Positions 45,017 through 52,162 of a stretch of 64,000 nt of DNA are shown here, in pieces (position 1 is the first letter of the stretch; each line of letters opens with the position of its first letter). This stretch comes from Salsipaludibacter sp963735045 (lineage in GTDB: Bacteria; Actinomycetota; Nitriliruptoria; Nitriliruptorales; Nitriliruptoraceae). The stretch covers positions 62,001-126,000 of the forward strand of contig CAVTIZ010000002.1 of the NCBI GenBank assembly GCA_963735045.1, in the 5' to 3' direction. Both the position numbers and the translations under genes were made by a program. A model generated the notes under the pieces. It saw nothing but the letters and a program-made list of their open reading frames with translations, ran no database searches and was not told the origin of the DNA.

Positions 45017-46504
45017 ATGCCCACCCTCCTGCCTGCCAGGCGCTCACGCCTGCCCGCTGACCGCCGCGCGTCGCGCGTCGGCCGCCCCGGTGCGGACGGT
45101 GGTGACGCCCGGCCCGCGGTCGGCCCCGATCGGGTGACCCGCTTGATCCTGCTGGTCGTGGTGGTCGTCGGCCTGCTGGCCGCCGTTGCCGGCGGCACCG
45201 CGGCGTCGGCGACCGAGGCCGACACCGACCCCGTCGTGGAGGTGCTCCCGGTGACGGGGCTGTTGGACCCTCCCGTCGCCGGTGCGATCGAGGACCTGCT
45301 GGCCGAGGCCGATGCCAGCGGCGCCGAACTGGTCGTGCTCCAGGTGTCGGGCCCCGGTGGGGTGTCGGTCGACACGCGTGGGCTCGTCGACGCCGTCGAC
45401 GCCGCCGAGGTCCCCGTCGCCGTGCTGGTGGCCCCCCAGGCCGGCATCGAGGCCACCGCCGGGGGTGCGTGGGCGGCCCTGTGGGCCGTTGCCGACGTGC
45501 GCGCGGTCGCCGAGGTCGGCACCGTCGGACCCGTGGTGCCCGTGGACCTGGCCGGGTCCGACGACGATGCCGTGGCCGATGACGTGCTGGCCCGGTTGGG
45601 TCCGCAGGGACAGGACCTGCGCACCCAGGCCCTGACGGCTGCCGAGCTCGAGGAGCGCGGCCTGGTCGACGTCAACGCCCCGGACGTGGCCACCCTGCTG
45701 GCCGACCTCGACGGTCGTGACCTCGGCGACGGGCGGACCCTGGCCCTGCCACTCGACGACCTCCAGCCCCGTCTCCACTCGCTGGGAATGCTGGCGCGAA
45801 TGCTGCACGCGGCCGCGACCCCGGCGTTCATCTACCTGTTGCTGGTCATCGGGTTGAGCCTGCTGGCCTTCGAGCTGTTCCAGCCCGGCTTCGGCGTGGC
45901 GGGGTTCGCGGGCGTGGTGATGCTGCCCTTCGCGGTGTTCGGGCTGACCGTGCTGCCCGTGGCCTGGTGGGCCCTGGCCCTGGTGCTGGTGGGGCTCGCC
46001 CTGTACGTGCTCGACACCGCGCTGGCCGGACTGGGGGTGGCCACGGCTGCGGCCACGGCCGCCTTCGGGGTCGGCTCGTGGTTCCTGTTCGGGTCGGGGG
46101 CGCTGCGCAACCCCGGCTGGGTGGCCGTCGCCACCACCGTGCTGGCCGCAGCGTTCTGGGTCGTCGTCATGACCACCATCCTGCGCGCCCAGGCGGGGCC
46201 GGAGGGCATCGAGCTGGACGAACTGGTCGGTCGACCCGGGATCGTGCGCAGCGTCCTCAACCCCGAGGGCCACGTCTACATCGACGAGGCGTTGTGGCGG
46301 GCGAGGATCGAGGACGGCCGACTCAAGGTCGGCAGCGCCGTGCAGGTCACGGCGGTCGACGGCGCGGTGCTGGTCGTCGAGCCCTTCGATGCCGACCGGT
46401 CCCGAGCCGCCGCGGGCGTTGCCCCGGGGGTCGCCGACACCCACACTGGGTCGGACACCGATGATCCCTCGTCGCGTGGCGACGGACCCGCCGAGGTCCG
46501 CTGA
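45017..46504 (+). CDS. NfeD-family membrane protein with ClpP-like domain
   Basis: The 495-residue protein (ATG 45017; GTG 45134 is an alternative) has an exported N-terminal region after VTRLILLVVVVVGLL. A ClpP/crotonase-fold domain follows (about 70-240; VVLQVSGPGGVSVDTRGL). Four membrane spans lie at about 275-395 (FIYLLLVIGLSLLAFELF onward), and a C-terminal OB-fold NfeD domain (GRPGIVRSVLNPEGHVYIDE) ends it. The family is a membrane-bound serine protease partnered with stomatin. Here the usual catalytic stretch (A-S-A-G) reads ATAGGAW, so the serine may be replaced by threonine. No stomatin gene is adjacent. Confidence 0.88.
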   Translation: MPTLLPARRSRLPADRRASRVGRPGADGGDARPAVGPDRVTRLILLVVVVVGLLAAVAGGTAASATEADTDPVVEVLPVTGLLDPPVAGAIEDLLAEADASGAELVVLQVSGPGGVSVDTRGLVDAVDAAEVPVAVLVAPQAGIEATAGGAWAALWAVADVRAVAEVGTVGPVVPVDLAGSDDDAVADDVLARLGPQGQDLRTQALTAAELEERGLVDVNAPDVATLLADLDGRDLGDGRTLALPLDDLQPRLHSLGMLARMLHAAATPAFIYLLLVIGLSLLAFELFQPGFGVAGFAGVVMLPFAVFGLTVLPVAWWALALVLVGLALYVLDTALAGLGVATAAATAAFGVGSWFLFGSGALRNPGWVAVATTVLAAAFWVVVMTTILRAQAGPEGIELDELVGRPGIVRSVLNPEGHVYIDEALWRARIEDGRLKVGSAVQVTAVDGAVLVVEPFDADRSRAAAGVAPGVADTHTGSDTDDPSSRGDGPAEVR

Positions 46505-46568
46505 CCGGCCGCCACGCCCTGCGACGTTCCCGTCGACCCGACCACCCCGATCCACCCGAGGAGCCGCC

Positions 46569-46721
46569 ATGACCACCTGGGAGTACGCCACCGCACCCCT
46601 GATCAGCCATGCCCTGCAGCAGATCCTGAACCAGTGGGGCTCGCAGGGCTGGGAACTGGTCCAGGTCGTGGACAACGTCGCCTACTTCAAGCGGCCCGTC
46701 GCGGCCGACGGGGACGCCTGA
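46569..46721 (+). CDS. DUF4177 small protein
   Basis: The 50-residue protein (ATG 46569, GAGGAG upstream) reads TTWEYATAPLISHALQQILNQWGSQGWELVQVV and ends YFKRPVAADGDA; only part is shown to respect length limits. The W-E-Y ... L-N-x-W-G-x-x-G-W-E-L-V pattern is diagnostic of DUF4177. Such tiny proteins sit beside RidA and NUDIX genes in other actinobacteria, including M. tuberculosis (Rv3678A position, recalled). Its stop overlaps the next start (TGATG), so expression is coupled. Function unknown. Confidence 0.88.
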   Translation: MTTWEYATAPLISHALQQILNQWGSQGWELVQVVDNVAYFKRPVAADGDA

Positions 46722-47185
46722 TGTCGGCGCTCCAACGACTGGCCGACCTCGGCGAGGAACTGCCGCCAGTGCCCGAGCCGGCGGCCGCCTACGTGCCGGT
46801 CGCGACCACCGACGCGCTGGTGTTCACGGCCGGCCAGTTGCCCATCGTCGACGGCTCCCTGGCGATGACGGGCAAGGTCGGCGAGGACGTCGAGCTCGAC
46901 GAGGCCGTGGACCTGGCCCGCCGGGCGGCGCTCAACGTGCTGGCCGTCGCGGCCAGCGTGGCCGACGGCGACCTCGACCGCATCCGCGTGGTCAAGCTGA
47001 CGGTGTTCGTCGCCTGCGCACCCGACTTCACCAGCCAGCACCTGGTCGCCAACGGCGCCAGCGACCTGGTCGGCGAGGTCTTGGGCGAGCACGGCGTGCA
47101 CGCCCGATCGGCGGTCGGCGTGGCGTCCCTGCCACTGGACGCCCCGGTCGAGGTCGAGGCGGTGCTCGAGGTGGTGGGGGCGTGA
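46721..47185 (+). CDS. RidA-family (YjgF/YER057c/UK114) protein
   Basis: The 154-residue protein reads YVPVATTDALVFTAGQLPIVDG, GEDVELDEAVDLARRAALNVLAV and VKLTVFVACAPDFTSQHLVANGASDLV, ending in the family's LPLDAPVEVEAVLEV. RidA enzymes deaminate reactive enamine/imine intermediates such as 2-aminoacrylate. This variant belongs to the group lacking the usual catalytic arginine (C-terminal RxxV region reads ARSAVGVASL with Arg present upstream), so activity is uncertain. It overlaps the genes on both sides. Confidence 0.9.
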   Translation: MSALQRLADLGEELPPVPEPAAAYVPVATTDALVFTAGQLPIVDGSLAMTGKVGEDVELDEAVDLARRAALNVLAVAASVADGDLDRIRVVKLTVFVACAPDFTSQHLVANGASDLVGEVLGEHGVHARSAVGVASLPLDAPVEVEAVLEVVGA

Positions 47186-48069
47186 CCGGCGGGGCCCAGC
47201 CCCGCCCGACCCGCCATCCCGTGGCCTCCGCCACGGTCGCCGTCGTGCGCGATGCGCCCCCGCCGGAGGACCTCGACGAGGACCTCGACGAGGACCATCC
47301 CGGCCTCGGTGGGCTGGAGGTGCTGCTCCAGGAACGCGCGCTGGCCAGTGACTTCGTCGGTGGTGCGTGGGTGTTCCCCGGCGGCAAGGTCGACGCCCAG
47401 GACGCCGACGTGGCCAGCGACCACCTCGGCCCGGTGGACCTCGCCGCGGTCCACGCCATGGTCGGCGACGGGGTGGGGACGGCGGGCAGGGGCGACACCC
47501 TCGCCCTGCTGGTGGCCGCGATCCGGGAGACCTTCGAGGAGGCGGGCGTGCTGCTGGCGCGTCACGACGACGGCCCCGTCACGGCCGACGACCTCGCCAG
47601 CGAGCCCTACCGCGCCACGCGGGCCGCACTGGCCGAGCGTGGACGGCACCACGACTGGCGACCCTTCCTCGCCGAGCAGGACCTCGTCCTGGACCTCGCG
47701 GCACTGCGCCCACTGGCGTGGTTCGTCACCCCGCACGGAGTCCACCGTCGTTTCACCACGCGCTTCTTCGTGGCGGCCCTGCCCCCCGGCCAGGCCGACC
47801 ACGCCGGCCACGACGCGGTCGAGATGACGGGGACCGCCTGGGTCCGGCCCGACGACGCGCTGGCGGCCGCGGCCGCGGGCACCCGCCAGGTGATCTACCC
47901 GACCCGCCACGTGCTGGCCTCGCTGGCCGACCTCGACGACGTCGCGGCGGTCACCGCCCGGGCGGACGCCGGGGGCTTCGACCTGCGGCCGGTCCTGCCC
48001 CTGGTGCGCGACCTCGATGGCACCATGGGCGTCCAGCATCCCGACGGCGACCCGGTGGAGACGGTGTGA
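47182..48069 (+). CDS. NUDIX hydrolase
   Basis: The 295-residue protein starts at GTG 47182, overlapping the RidA stop. The NUDIX box is split: WVFPGGKVDAQDADV contributes the conserved glycine, followed after an insertion of about 35 residues by AAIRETFEEAGVLL, which holds the REUxEExGU metal-binding core. This long form resembles NUDT19-like and actinobacterial coenzyme-A or nucleotide-sugar hydrolases. An acidic run (DLDEDLDEDHPG) lies near the N-terminus. Substrate is unknown. It is co-directional with RidA and the MBL-fold hydrolase that begins 76 bases later. Confidence 0.88.
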   Translation: MTGGAQPRPTRHPVASATVAVVRDAPPPEDLDEDLDEDHPGLGGLEVLLQERALASDFVGGAWVFPGGKVDAQDADVASDHLGPVDLAAVHAMVGDGVGTAGRGDTLALLVAAIRETFEEAGVLLARHDDGPVTADDLASEPYRATRAALAERGRHHDWRPFLAEQDLVLDLAALRPLAWFVTPHGVHRRFTTRFFVAALPPGQADHAGHDAVEMTGTAWVRPDDALAAAAAGTRQVIYPTRHVLASLADLDDVAAVTARADAGGFDLRPVLPLVRDLDGTMGVQHPDGDPVETV

Positions 48070-48145
48070 CGGACGCCGCGCTGCCACGATCGGGCTTGGC
48101 CCTGCGGGGCGTGACCCCGGCATCCTCGACCACACGGAGGCCGGC

Positions 48146-49051
48146 ATGACCGCCCGTCCCGACCGAGCCCACGACGCCATGGCGGGCCTGCCACCCCGAG
48201 ACCCACGCCAGGACGGGGACGTGCCCCCGTTCGGGACGCTGCCGCAGGTCGCGCGGCTGGACGAGGTCACGATCCGGGTGCTGGCCGACAATGCCTCCCC
48301 GATGACCCTGGACGGCACCAACACCTACGTCGTGGCGCCCCCGGGGGCCGGCGTGGCGCTGGTCGTGGACCCCGGCCCCGACGACGACGAACACCTCGCG
48401 GCGGTGACGTCGGTGCTCGACGAGGTCGACGCCCGCCCGGTGGCGGTGGTCGCGACCCATCGCCATGTCGACCACGCCGCCGCGGTCGTGCCGTGGGCGC
48501 GCCACTTCGGTTGTCCCGCACGCGCCGCCGATCCCGCGGTCGCCGACACCGGGCACCGCCTGGCCGACGGGGACCGGCTGGACCTCCCGGGCCTGCGGGT
48601 CGACGTCGTCGCGACGCCCGGCCACACCAGCGACCACCTGTCCCTGCGGACCGGTGTCGGGGCGTTGCTGACCGGCGACCACCTGCTGGGCCGGGGCACG
48701 ACGGTGGTCAGCCATCCCGACGGGGACCTCGCGGCGTACCTGTCGAGCCTGCAGCGGGTGGTCGCCACCCGGGCACGGGCGTTGTATCCGGGTCACGGGC
48801 CGATCATGGCCGACGATCCCATGGCGGTCGTGCACTTCCACCTGGCGCACCGCGAGTACCGACTTGACCAGGTGCTGGCCGCGCTGTCGGACGGTCCACG
48901 ACACGTGGACGAGCTCGTCGCGACCATCTACGCCGACCACGACCCAGCGGTGTGGCCGGCTGCCGCCGCCTCGACCCGTGCGGCCCTGGTGCTCCTCGAG
49001 CAGCGAGGCCGGGTGCGACGTGACGGCGACCTGGCACGGCGACTGGGCTGA
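48146..49051 (+). CDS. Metallo-beta-lactamase-fold hydrolase
   Basis: The 301-residue protein (ATG 48146, GGAGG upstream) has the di-zinc motif THRHVDHAAA, LLTGDHLLGRG with the metal-bridging aspartate, and LYPGHGPIMAD as the distal histidine. A C-terminal winged-helix-like region (about 225-301, LDQVLAALSDGPRHVDELV) resembles LACTB2-type MBL hydrolases, which act on nucleic acids or thioesters. The mycobacterial neighbour Rv3677c has the same fold and position relative to RidA. It ends the plus-strand operon. Confidence 0.92.
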   Translation: MTARPDRAHDAMAGLPPRDPRQDGDVPPFGTLPQVARLDEVTIRVLADNASPMTLDGTNTYVVAPPGAGVALVVDPGPDDDEHLAAVTSVLDEVDARPVAVVATHRHVDHAAAVVPWARHFGCPARAADPAVADTGHRLADGDRLDLPGLRVDVVATPGHTSDHLSLRTGVGALLTGDHLLGRGTTVVSHPDGDLAAYLSSLQRVVATRARALYPGHGPIMADDPMAVVHFHLAHREYRLDQVLAALSDGPRHVDELVATIYADHDPAVWPAAAASTRAALVLLEQRGRVRRDGDLARRLG

Positions 49052-49052
49052 G

Positions 49053-49072
49053 CCGGCCCGACGATGGGCCGG
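49053..49072. terminator. Convergent terminator after the MBL hydrolase
   Basis: CCGGCCC and GGGCCGG arms with a six-base loop lie between the MBL-fold stop (49051) and the stop of the converging gene (49083). Confidence 0.6.
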
Positions 49073-49082
49073 GTCGTGGGGC

Positions 49083-49478
49083 TCAGTCGCCGCGCGTGAT
49101 CCCGGCGGTCTTGAGCACCCGGGCCGGAACACCCAGTTCGCGCCAGGCGGCGTAGGAGATGCCCTTGCGCTCGGAGTAGCTCGACGCGACGTCGACGAAC
49201 CCCGGCTCGAGGTCGTCGATCGACTCCCGCGACTCCTCGTGGGCCAGGCGCTCCTCGTCGTCCATGCGCTGCTGGATGAGCTCCAGTCGTGCCTGTGGGT
49301 CGTCCTCGTCCTCGATCGCCTGCTGGGTCGCAGCGATGCGATCGCGCAGCTTCTTCGGCGTGACCTGTGGCCCGCGACGACGTCCACGCTCCAGCGCGTC
49401 GAGGTAGTTCCGGACGGCACGAGACTCTCGTCGTCCCTGTGCCATCGCATCCTTCTGTGCCTGTGACATGGCAGCCAT
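49083..49478 (-). CDS. Conserved-looking basic/helical protein, unknown function
   Basis: The 131-residue protein starts at ATG 49478 after GGAGGAG. It is mostly helical and charged: AQKDAMAQGRRESRAVRNYLDALERGRRRG (positions about 6-35), then TPKKLRDRIAATQQAIEDEDDPQARLELIQ, an acidic middle, and a compact C-terminal domain SSYSERKGISYAAWRELGVPARVLKTAGI. The C-terminal part looks like a small DNA- or protein-binding fold, as in some nucleoid-associated actinobacterial proteins, but I do not recognise a family. It has an unusually clear sigma-70 promoter (49518-49546), suggesting steady expression. Confidence 0.75.
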   Translation of the reverse strand: MAAMSQAQKDAMAQGRRESRAVRNYLDALERGRRRGPQVTPKKLRDRIAATQQAIEDEDDPQARLELIQQRMDDEERLAHEESRESIDDLEPGFVDVASSYSERKGISYAAWRELGVPARVLKTAGITRGD

Positions 49479-49517
49479 TGCAGCTCCTCCAGCGATCCGC
49501 CCTGTGGTTGTCCACGA

Positions 49518-49546
49518 ATGATAGTTGCATCGGAAACAGAAGGCAA
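49518..49546 (-). promoter_or_regulatory. Sigma-70 promoter for the gene at 49083-49478
   Basis: On the minus strand TTGCCT (49546-49541) and TATCAT (49523-49518) are exactly 17 bases apart. The predicted transcript start is near 49511, about 33 bases upstream of the ATG. Confidence 0.65.
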
Positions 49547-49844
49547 ATCCGACCGAACCGCGTCGCCCATTGGGAGCCGGAAGCTCGTCCGATCCTGCGC
49601 CACGGACGATTTGGCCGGATCGACCACAAACTCCATGTCGGGGTCGTCGGTGCTGCACCGGGCCCAGACGCTGGGTCGGGACGGGCCGGAGGAGTATCCT
49701 CGAACCAGGCAATGGCGCCTGAACCGCGGGGCAACGACAGCCGTCGCGATCCCGCACCCCGTTCCACCTGCGTGGTCAATGGCGACGACGCAGCGGCGAC
49801 CCCGGTCCGTACCGGGGTGGCGCGCACGGGTGGCGGTCTCCTGG

Positions 49845-49867
49845 CACGACCATGGTCCATGGTCGTG
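49845..49867. promoter_or_regulatory. Operator-like inverted repeat upstream of pckA
   Basis: Two perfect 11-base arms, CACGACCATGG and CCATGGTCGTG, flank a single T. The length and symmetry suit a dimeric regulator such as a LacI- or GntR-type protein, whose identity is unknown. Confidence 0.45.
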
Positions 49868-49969
49868 GCCCCGGTGATGCTGCCGTCGTGCCGGGCGGGG
49901 AGACCCGTCCCGGCACACAACGACGTGTGTCGCTGCCGCACACGACGAGGTGTGCACCAGGAGAGTCCC

Positions 49970-51517
49970 GTGACGTTCCAACTCCCACCTGCACGATCGG
50001 TGGCGGTGAACCCGACCCAGGAGCAGATGCGTTCCTGGGCGCTGGAGCACCTGCCACGCTGCACCGAGACCATCCACGGAAACATCGCCTACCAGGCCCG
50101 CATCACGTCCCGCCAGGGGCCGTCGACCTTCTTCGTGTCCGACGAACCCACCGGCAAGCCCACCATCTCGCGCGCCGAGGCCGCCACCTGGGCCGCGCGC
50201 CAGGACGAGCACGTCGCCGACCTGGACATGATCCTCATCGAGGGTTGGATCGGCCCGGATCCGGACGTCCGGACCGGCGCCCAGCTGTACATGGACCGGC
50301 GCAATGCCAACATCCCGGCCATGCAACAGCAACTCTACTTCCCGCCCGATGATGACCATGTGGCCGAGTTCACGGTGATCTACACCCCACATCTGGTTCC
50401 CGAGGGCATGCCAAATGGCTGCCTGATCATCGTGGACCTCGACAACTGGGTGACTCGCGTGTTCGGGTCGGACTACTTCGGTGAGTCGAAGATGGGCGGG
50501 CTGCGGATGTGGAACAAGCTCGTCCACGACCGCGGTGGACTGGCAATGCACTCCGGCGCCAAGGTCTTCCCGGCCGACGCCAGTGCCGACGGCGAGGAAC
50601 GCCTGGCGCTGATCATCGGGTTGTCGGGGACCGGCAAGACCACGACGACGTTCCGCGAGGTGCTCGGGTCCGAGCCGGTCCAGGACGACTTCATCGGCCT
50701 GATGCCCGGCGGCACGGTGCACGCCACCGAGAACGGGTGCTTCGCCAAGACCTTCGGGCTCGACCCCCGGGCCGAGCCCGCCATCCACGGCGGCGCCACG
50801 TCGCCGGAGGCCTGGCTGGAGTCGACGGTGGTGGACCCGGACACGGGCGAGGTCGACTTCCTCGACGGGTCGGTCACCCGCAACGGGCGTGTGACGTTCT
50901 CGCTGGACATGATCCGGCACCGGGACCCGCGTGACCTCCCGCCGGCGCACTGGCTGTTCATCCTCAACCGCACCGAGGACATCATCCCGGCCGTGGCCCG
51001 GCTCGCGCCGGACCAGGCGGCCCGCTACTTCATGCTCGGCGAGACCAAGGGGACCTCGGCCGGTGGAGCGTCGGAGGCCGGCCGGAAGCTGCGCGTGCCG
51101 GGGACCAACCCGTTCTGGTTCGAGGAGGATTCGTCGCAGGGCAACCGCCTGCTCGAACTGCTCGAGACCACCGACCTCGAGGTGTTCCTGTTCAACACCG
51201 GTCGCGTCGGTGGCGGCGAGGACGTCGCGGGCTCGCGCAAGGTCGAGATCCGCCACTCGGCAGCCGTGCAGGAGGGCATCGTCGGTGGAACGATCACCTG
51301 GGAGGTGGACCCGGACTTCGGCTACGAGGTCGCGACCAGCCTTCCCGGCGTCGACGACGAGCTGTGTCGTCCGCGGCTGCTCTACCAACGCCAGGGACGC
51401 CTCGACGAGTACCAACGGGTGGTCGAGTCGCTCATCGCCGAGCGCGAGGCCTACCTCGAGGGCTTCTCGTCGCTGGACCCGCGGATCCGCAAGTTCGCCT
51501 CCACGCGAGCCGCCTGA
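49970..51517 (+). CDS. pckA: Divergent ATP-type phosphoenolpyruvate carboxykinase
   Basis: Start GTG 49970 follows AGGAGAG. The 515-residue protein has the kinase-1a P-loop ALIIGLSGTGKTTTT, ENGCFAKTFGLDP (family EGGCYAK), FLDGSVTRNGRVTFSLD (family VTENTRVSYP) and FNTGRVGGGED, which place it in the ATP-PEPCK superfamily. The kinase-2 loop reads DDFIGLMPGG in place of the usual GDDEHGW-type sequence, and the C-terminal region is not close to the E. coli enzyme. Expected reaction: oxaloacetate + ATP to PEP + CO2 + ADP for gluconeogenesis. Given the altered motif, altered nucleotide use or even another reaction is possible. Its 3' end overlaps the converging phosphatase gene by 67 bases. Confidence 0.82.
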   Translation: MTFQLPPARSVAVNPTQEQMRSWALEHLPRCTETIHGNIAYQARITSRQGPSTFFVSDEPTGKPTISRAEAATWAARQDEHVADLDMILIEGWIGPDPDVRTGAQLYMDRRNANIPAMQQQLYFPPDDDHVAEFTVIYTPHLVPEGMPNGCLIIVDLDNWVTRVFGSDYFGESKMGGLRMWNKLVHDRGGLAMHSGAKVFPADASADGEERLALIIGLSGTGKTTTTFREVLGSEPVQDDFIGLMPGGTVHATENGCFAKTFGLDPRAEPAIHGGATSPEAWLESTVVDPDTGEVDFLDGSVTRNGRVTFSLDMIRHRDPRDLPPAHWLFILNRTEDIIPAVARLAPDQAARYFMLGETKGTSAGGASEAGRKLRVPGTNPFWFEEDSSQGNRLLELLETTDLEVFLFNTGRVGGGEDVAGSRKVEIRHSAAVQEGIVGGTITWEVDPDFGYEVATSLPGVDDELCRPRLLYQRQGRLDEYQRVVESLIAEREAYLEGFSSLDPRIRKFASTRAA

Positions 51518-52077
51518 TCCCGTGACGGTGACGCGGCCGGGACGTCCGGGGACGTCCCGGCCGGGGTCACTCGCCAGTGGTCGCCCCCGCCGGTCGCCAC
51601 GACCCCGTGGCCCGTGGACAACGGGTCGATCGTGGTCCCGGTCAGGCCCAGGACGGCCGCTTCGTTGGTGGGGCTGTGGCCGATGACCAGCGCCCGCTGG
51701 CCGTCGGCCAGGCGGTCGGCCACGTCGCGCAGGGCGGCGCCGAGGGCGGCGACCTCGGCATCGACGAAGTCCGGGTCGGCGTCGCGCAGGGCGTCGAGGT
51801 GACCCGACCCCGCGGACTGGTAGGCGGCACGCCAGCGATCCTCGTCGCCGGAGCGCATGCCCGTGACGACGACCACGCCACCGGGTACCGACAGTCCGCC
51901 CCCGGCGATGATGCAGGCCGCGGCCTGGGTGGCCCGCTGCGCCCCCGTGGACACCACCAGTGCGTAGTCGGTGCCCCGTGCGTTTCGACCCAGCGCCAGG
52001 GCGTGCTCGATCCCGTCCGCGGACAGCACGTCACCGTCGTTGTCGGTGTGGCGTCGGACCTCGATGGTCATGGCCAT
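51451..52077 (-). CDS. Histidine phosphatase superfamily protein (SixA/PGM-like)
   Basis: The 208-residue protein starts at ATG 52077. It has the phospho-acceptor EVRRHTDNDGDVLSADGIEHALALGR (RH motif plus the Leu-Ser/Thr-x-x-G turn), VVSTGAQRATQAA and the second histidine in LVIGHSPTNEAAVLGL. Order and length fit the SixA/phosphoglycerate-mutase-like branch with an HTDNDG variation of the usual RHGxT. It removes phosphate from a small molecule or protein. The last 23 codons overlap the end of pckA on the other strand, leaving the C-terminal PSRDQAARVEANLRIRG of doubtful function. Confidence 0.85.
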   Translation of the reverse strand: MAMTIEVRRHTDNDGDVLSADGIEHALALGRNARGTDYALVVSTGAQRATQAAACIIAGGGLSVPGGVVVVTGMRSGDEDRWRAAYQSAGSGHLDALRDADPDFVDAEVAALGAALRDVADRLADGQRALVIGHSPTNEAAVLGLTGTTIDPLSTGHGVVATGGGDHWRVTPAGTSPDVPAASPSRDQAARVEANLRIRGSSDEKPSR

Positions 52078-52162
52078 GACTGCTCCGTCGTGGGGGCCGC
52101 CGTCCACGCGAGGCCCGTCCCGACCTGGGCCCGGGCGCGTGTTCGGGTGACCGGGACCGGCG

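Larger units (their letters stand above)
49479..49969. other. Divergent intergenic region upstream of pckA, with hairpins
   Basis: 491 bases without a convincing gene. They contain the minus-strand promoter (49518-49546), a TATCCT -10 candidate for pckA at 49695-49700, the 23-base inverted repeat at 49845-49867, and a stem-loop at 49888-49916 (GTGCCGGG/CCCGGCAC with inner GGG/CCC). The last two lie in the presumed pckA leader, 55-125 bases upstream of its start, and could act as an operator or an mRNA control structure. No known riboswitch consensus was recognised. Confidence 0.5.

Noticed and set aside
47951..51415. 1154-codon minus-strand open frame
   Set aside because: It is antisense to the NUDIX, MBL and pckA genes and changes composition across gene boundaries without any domain.
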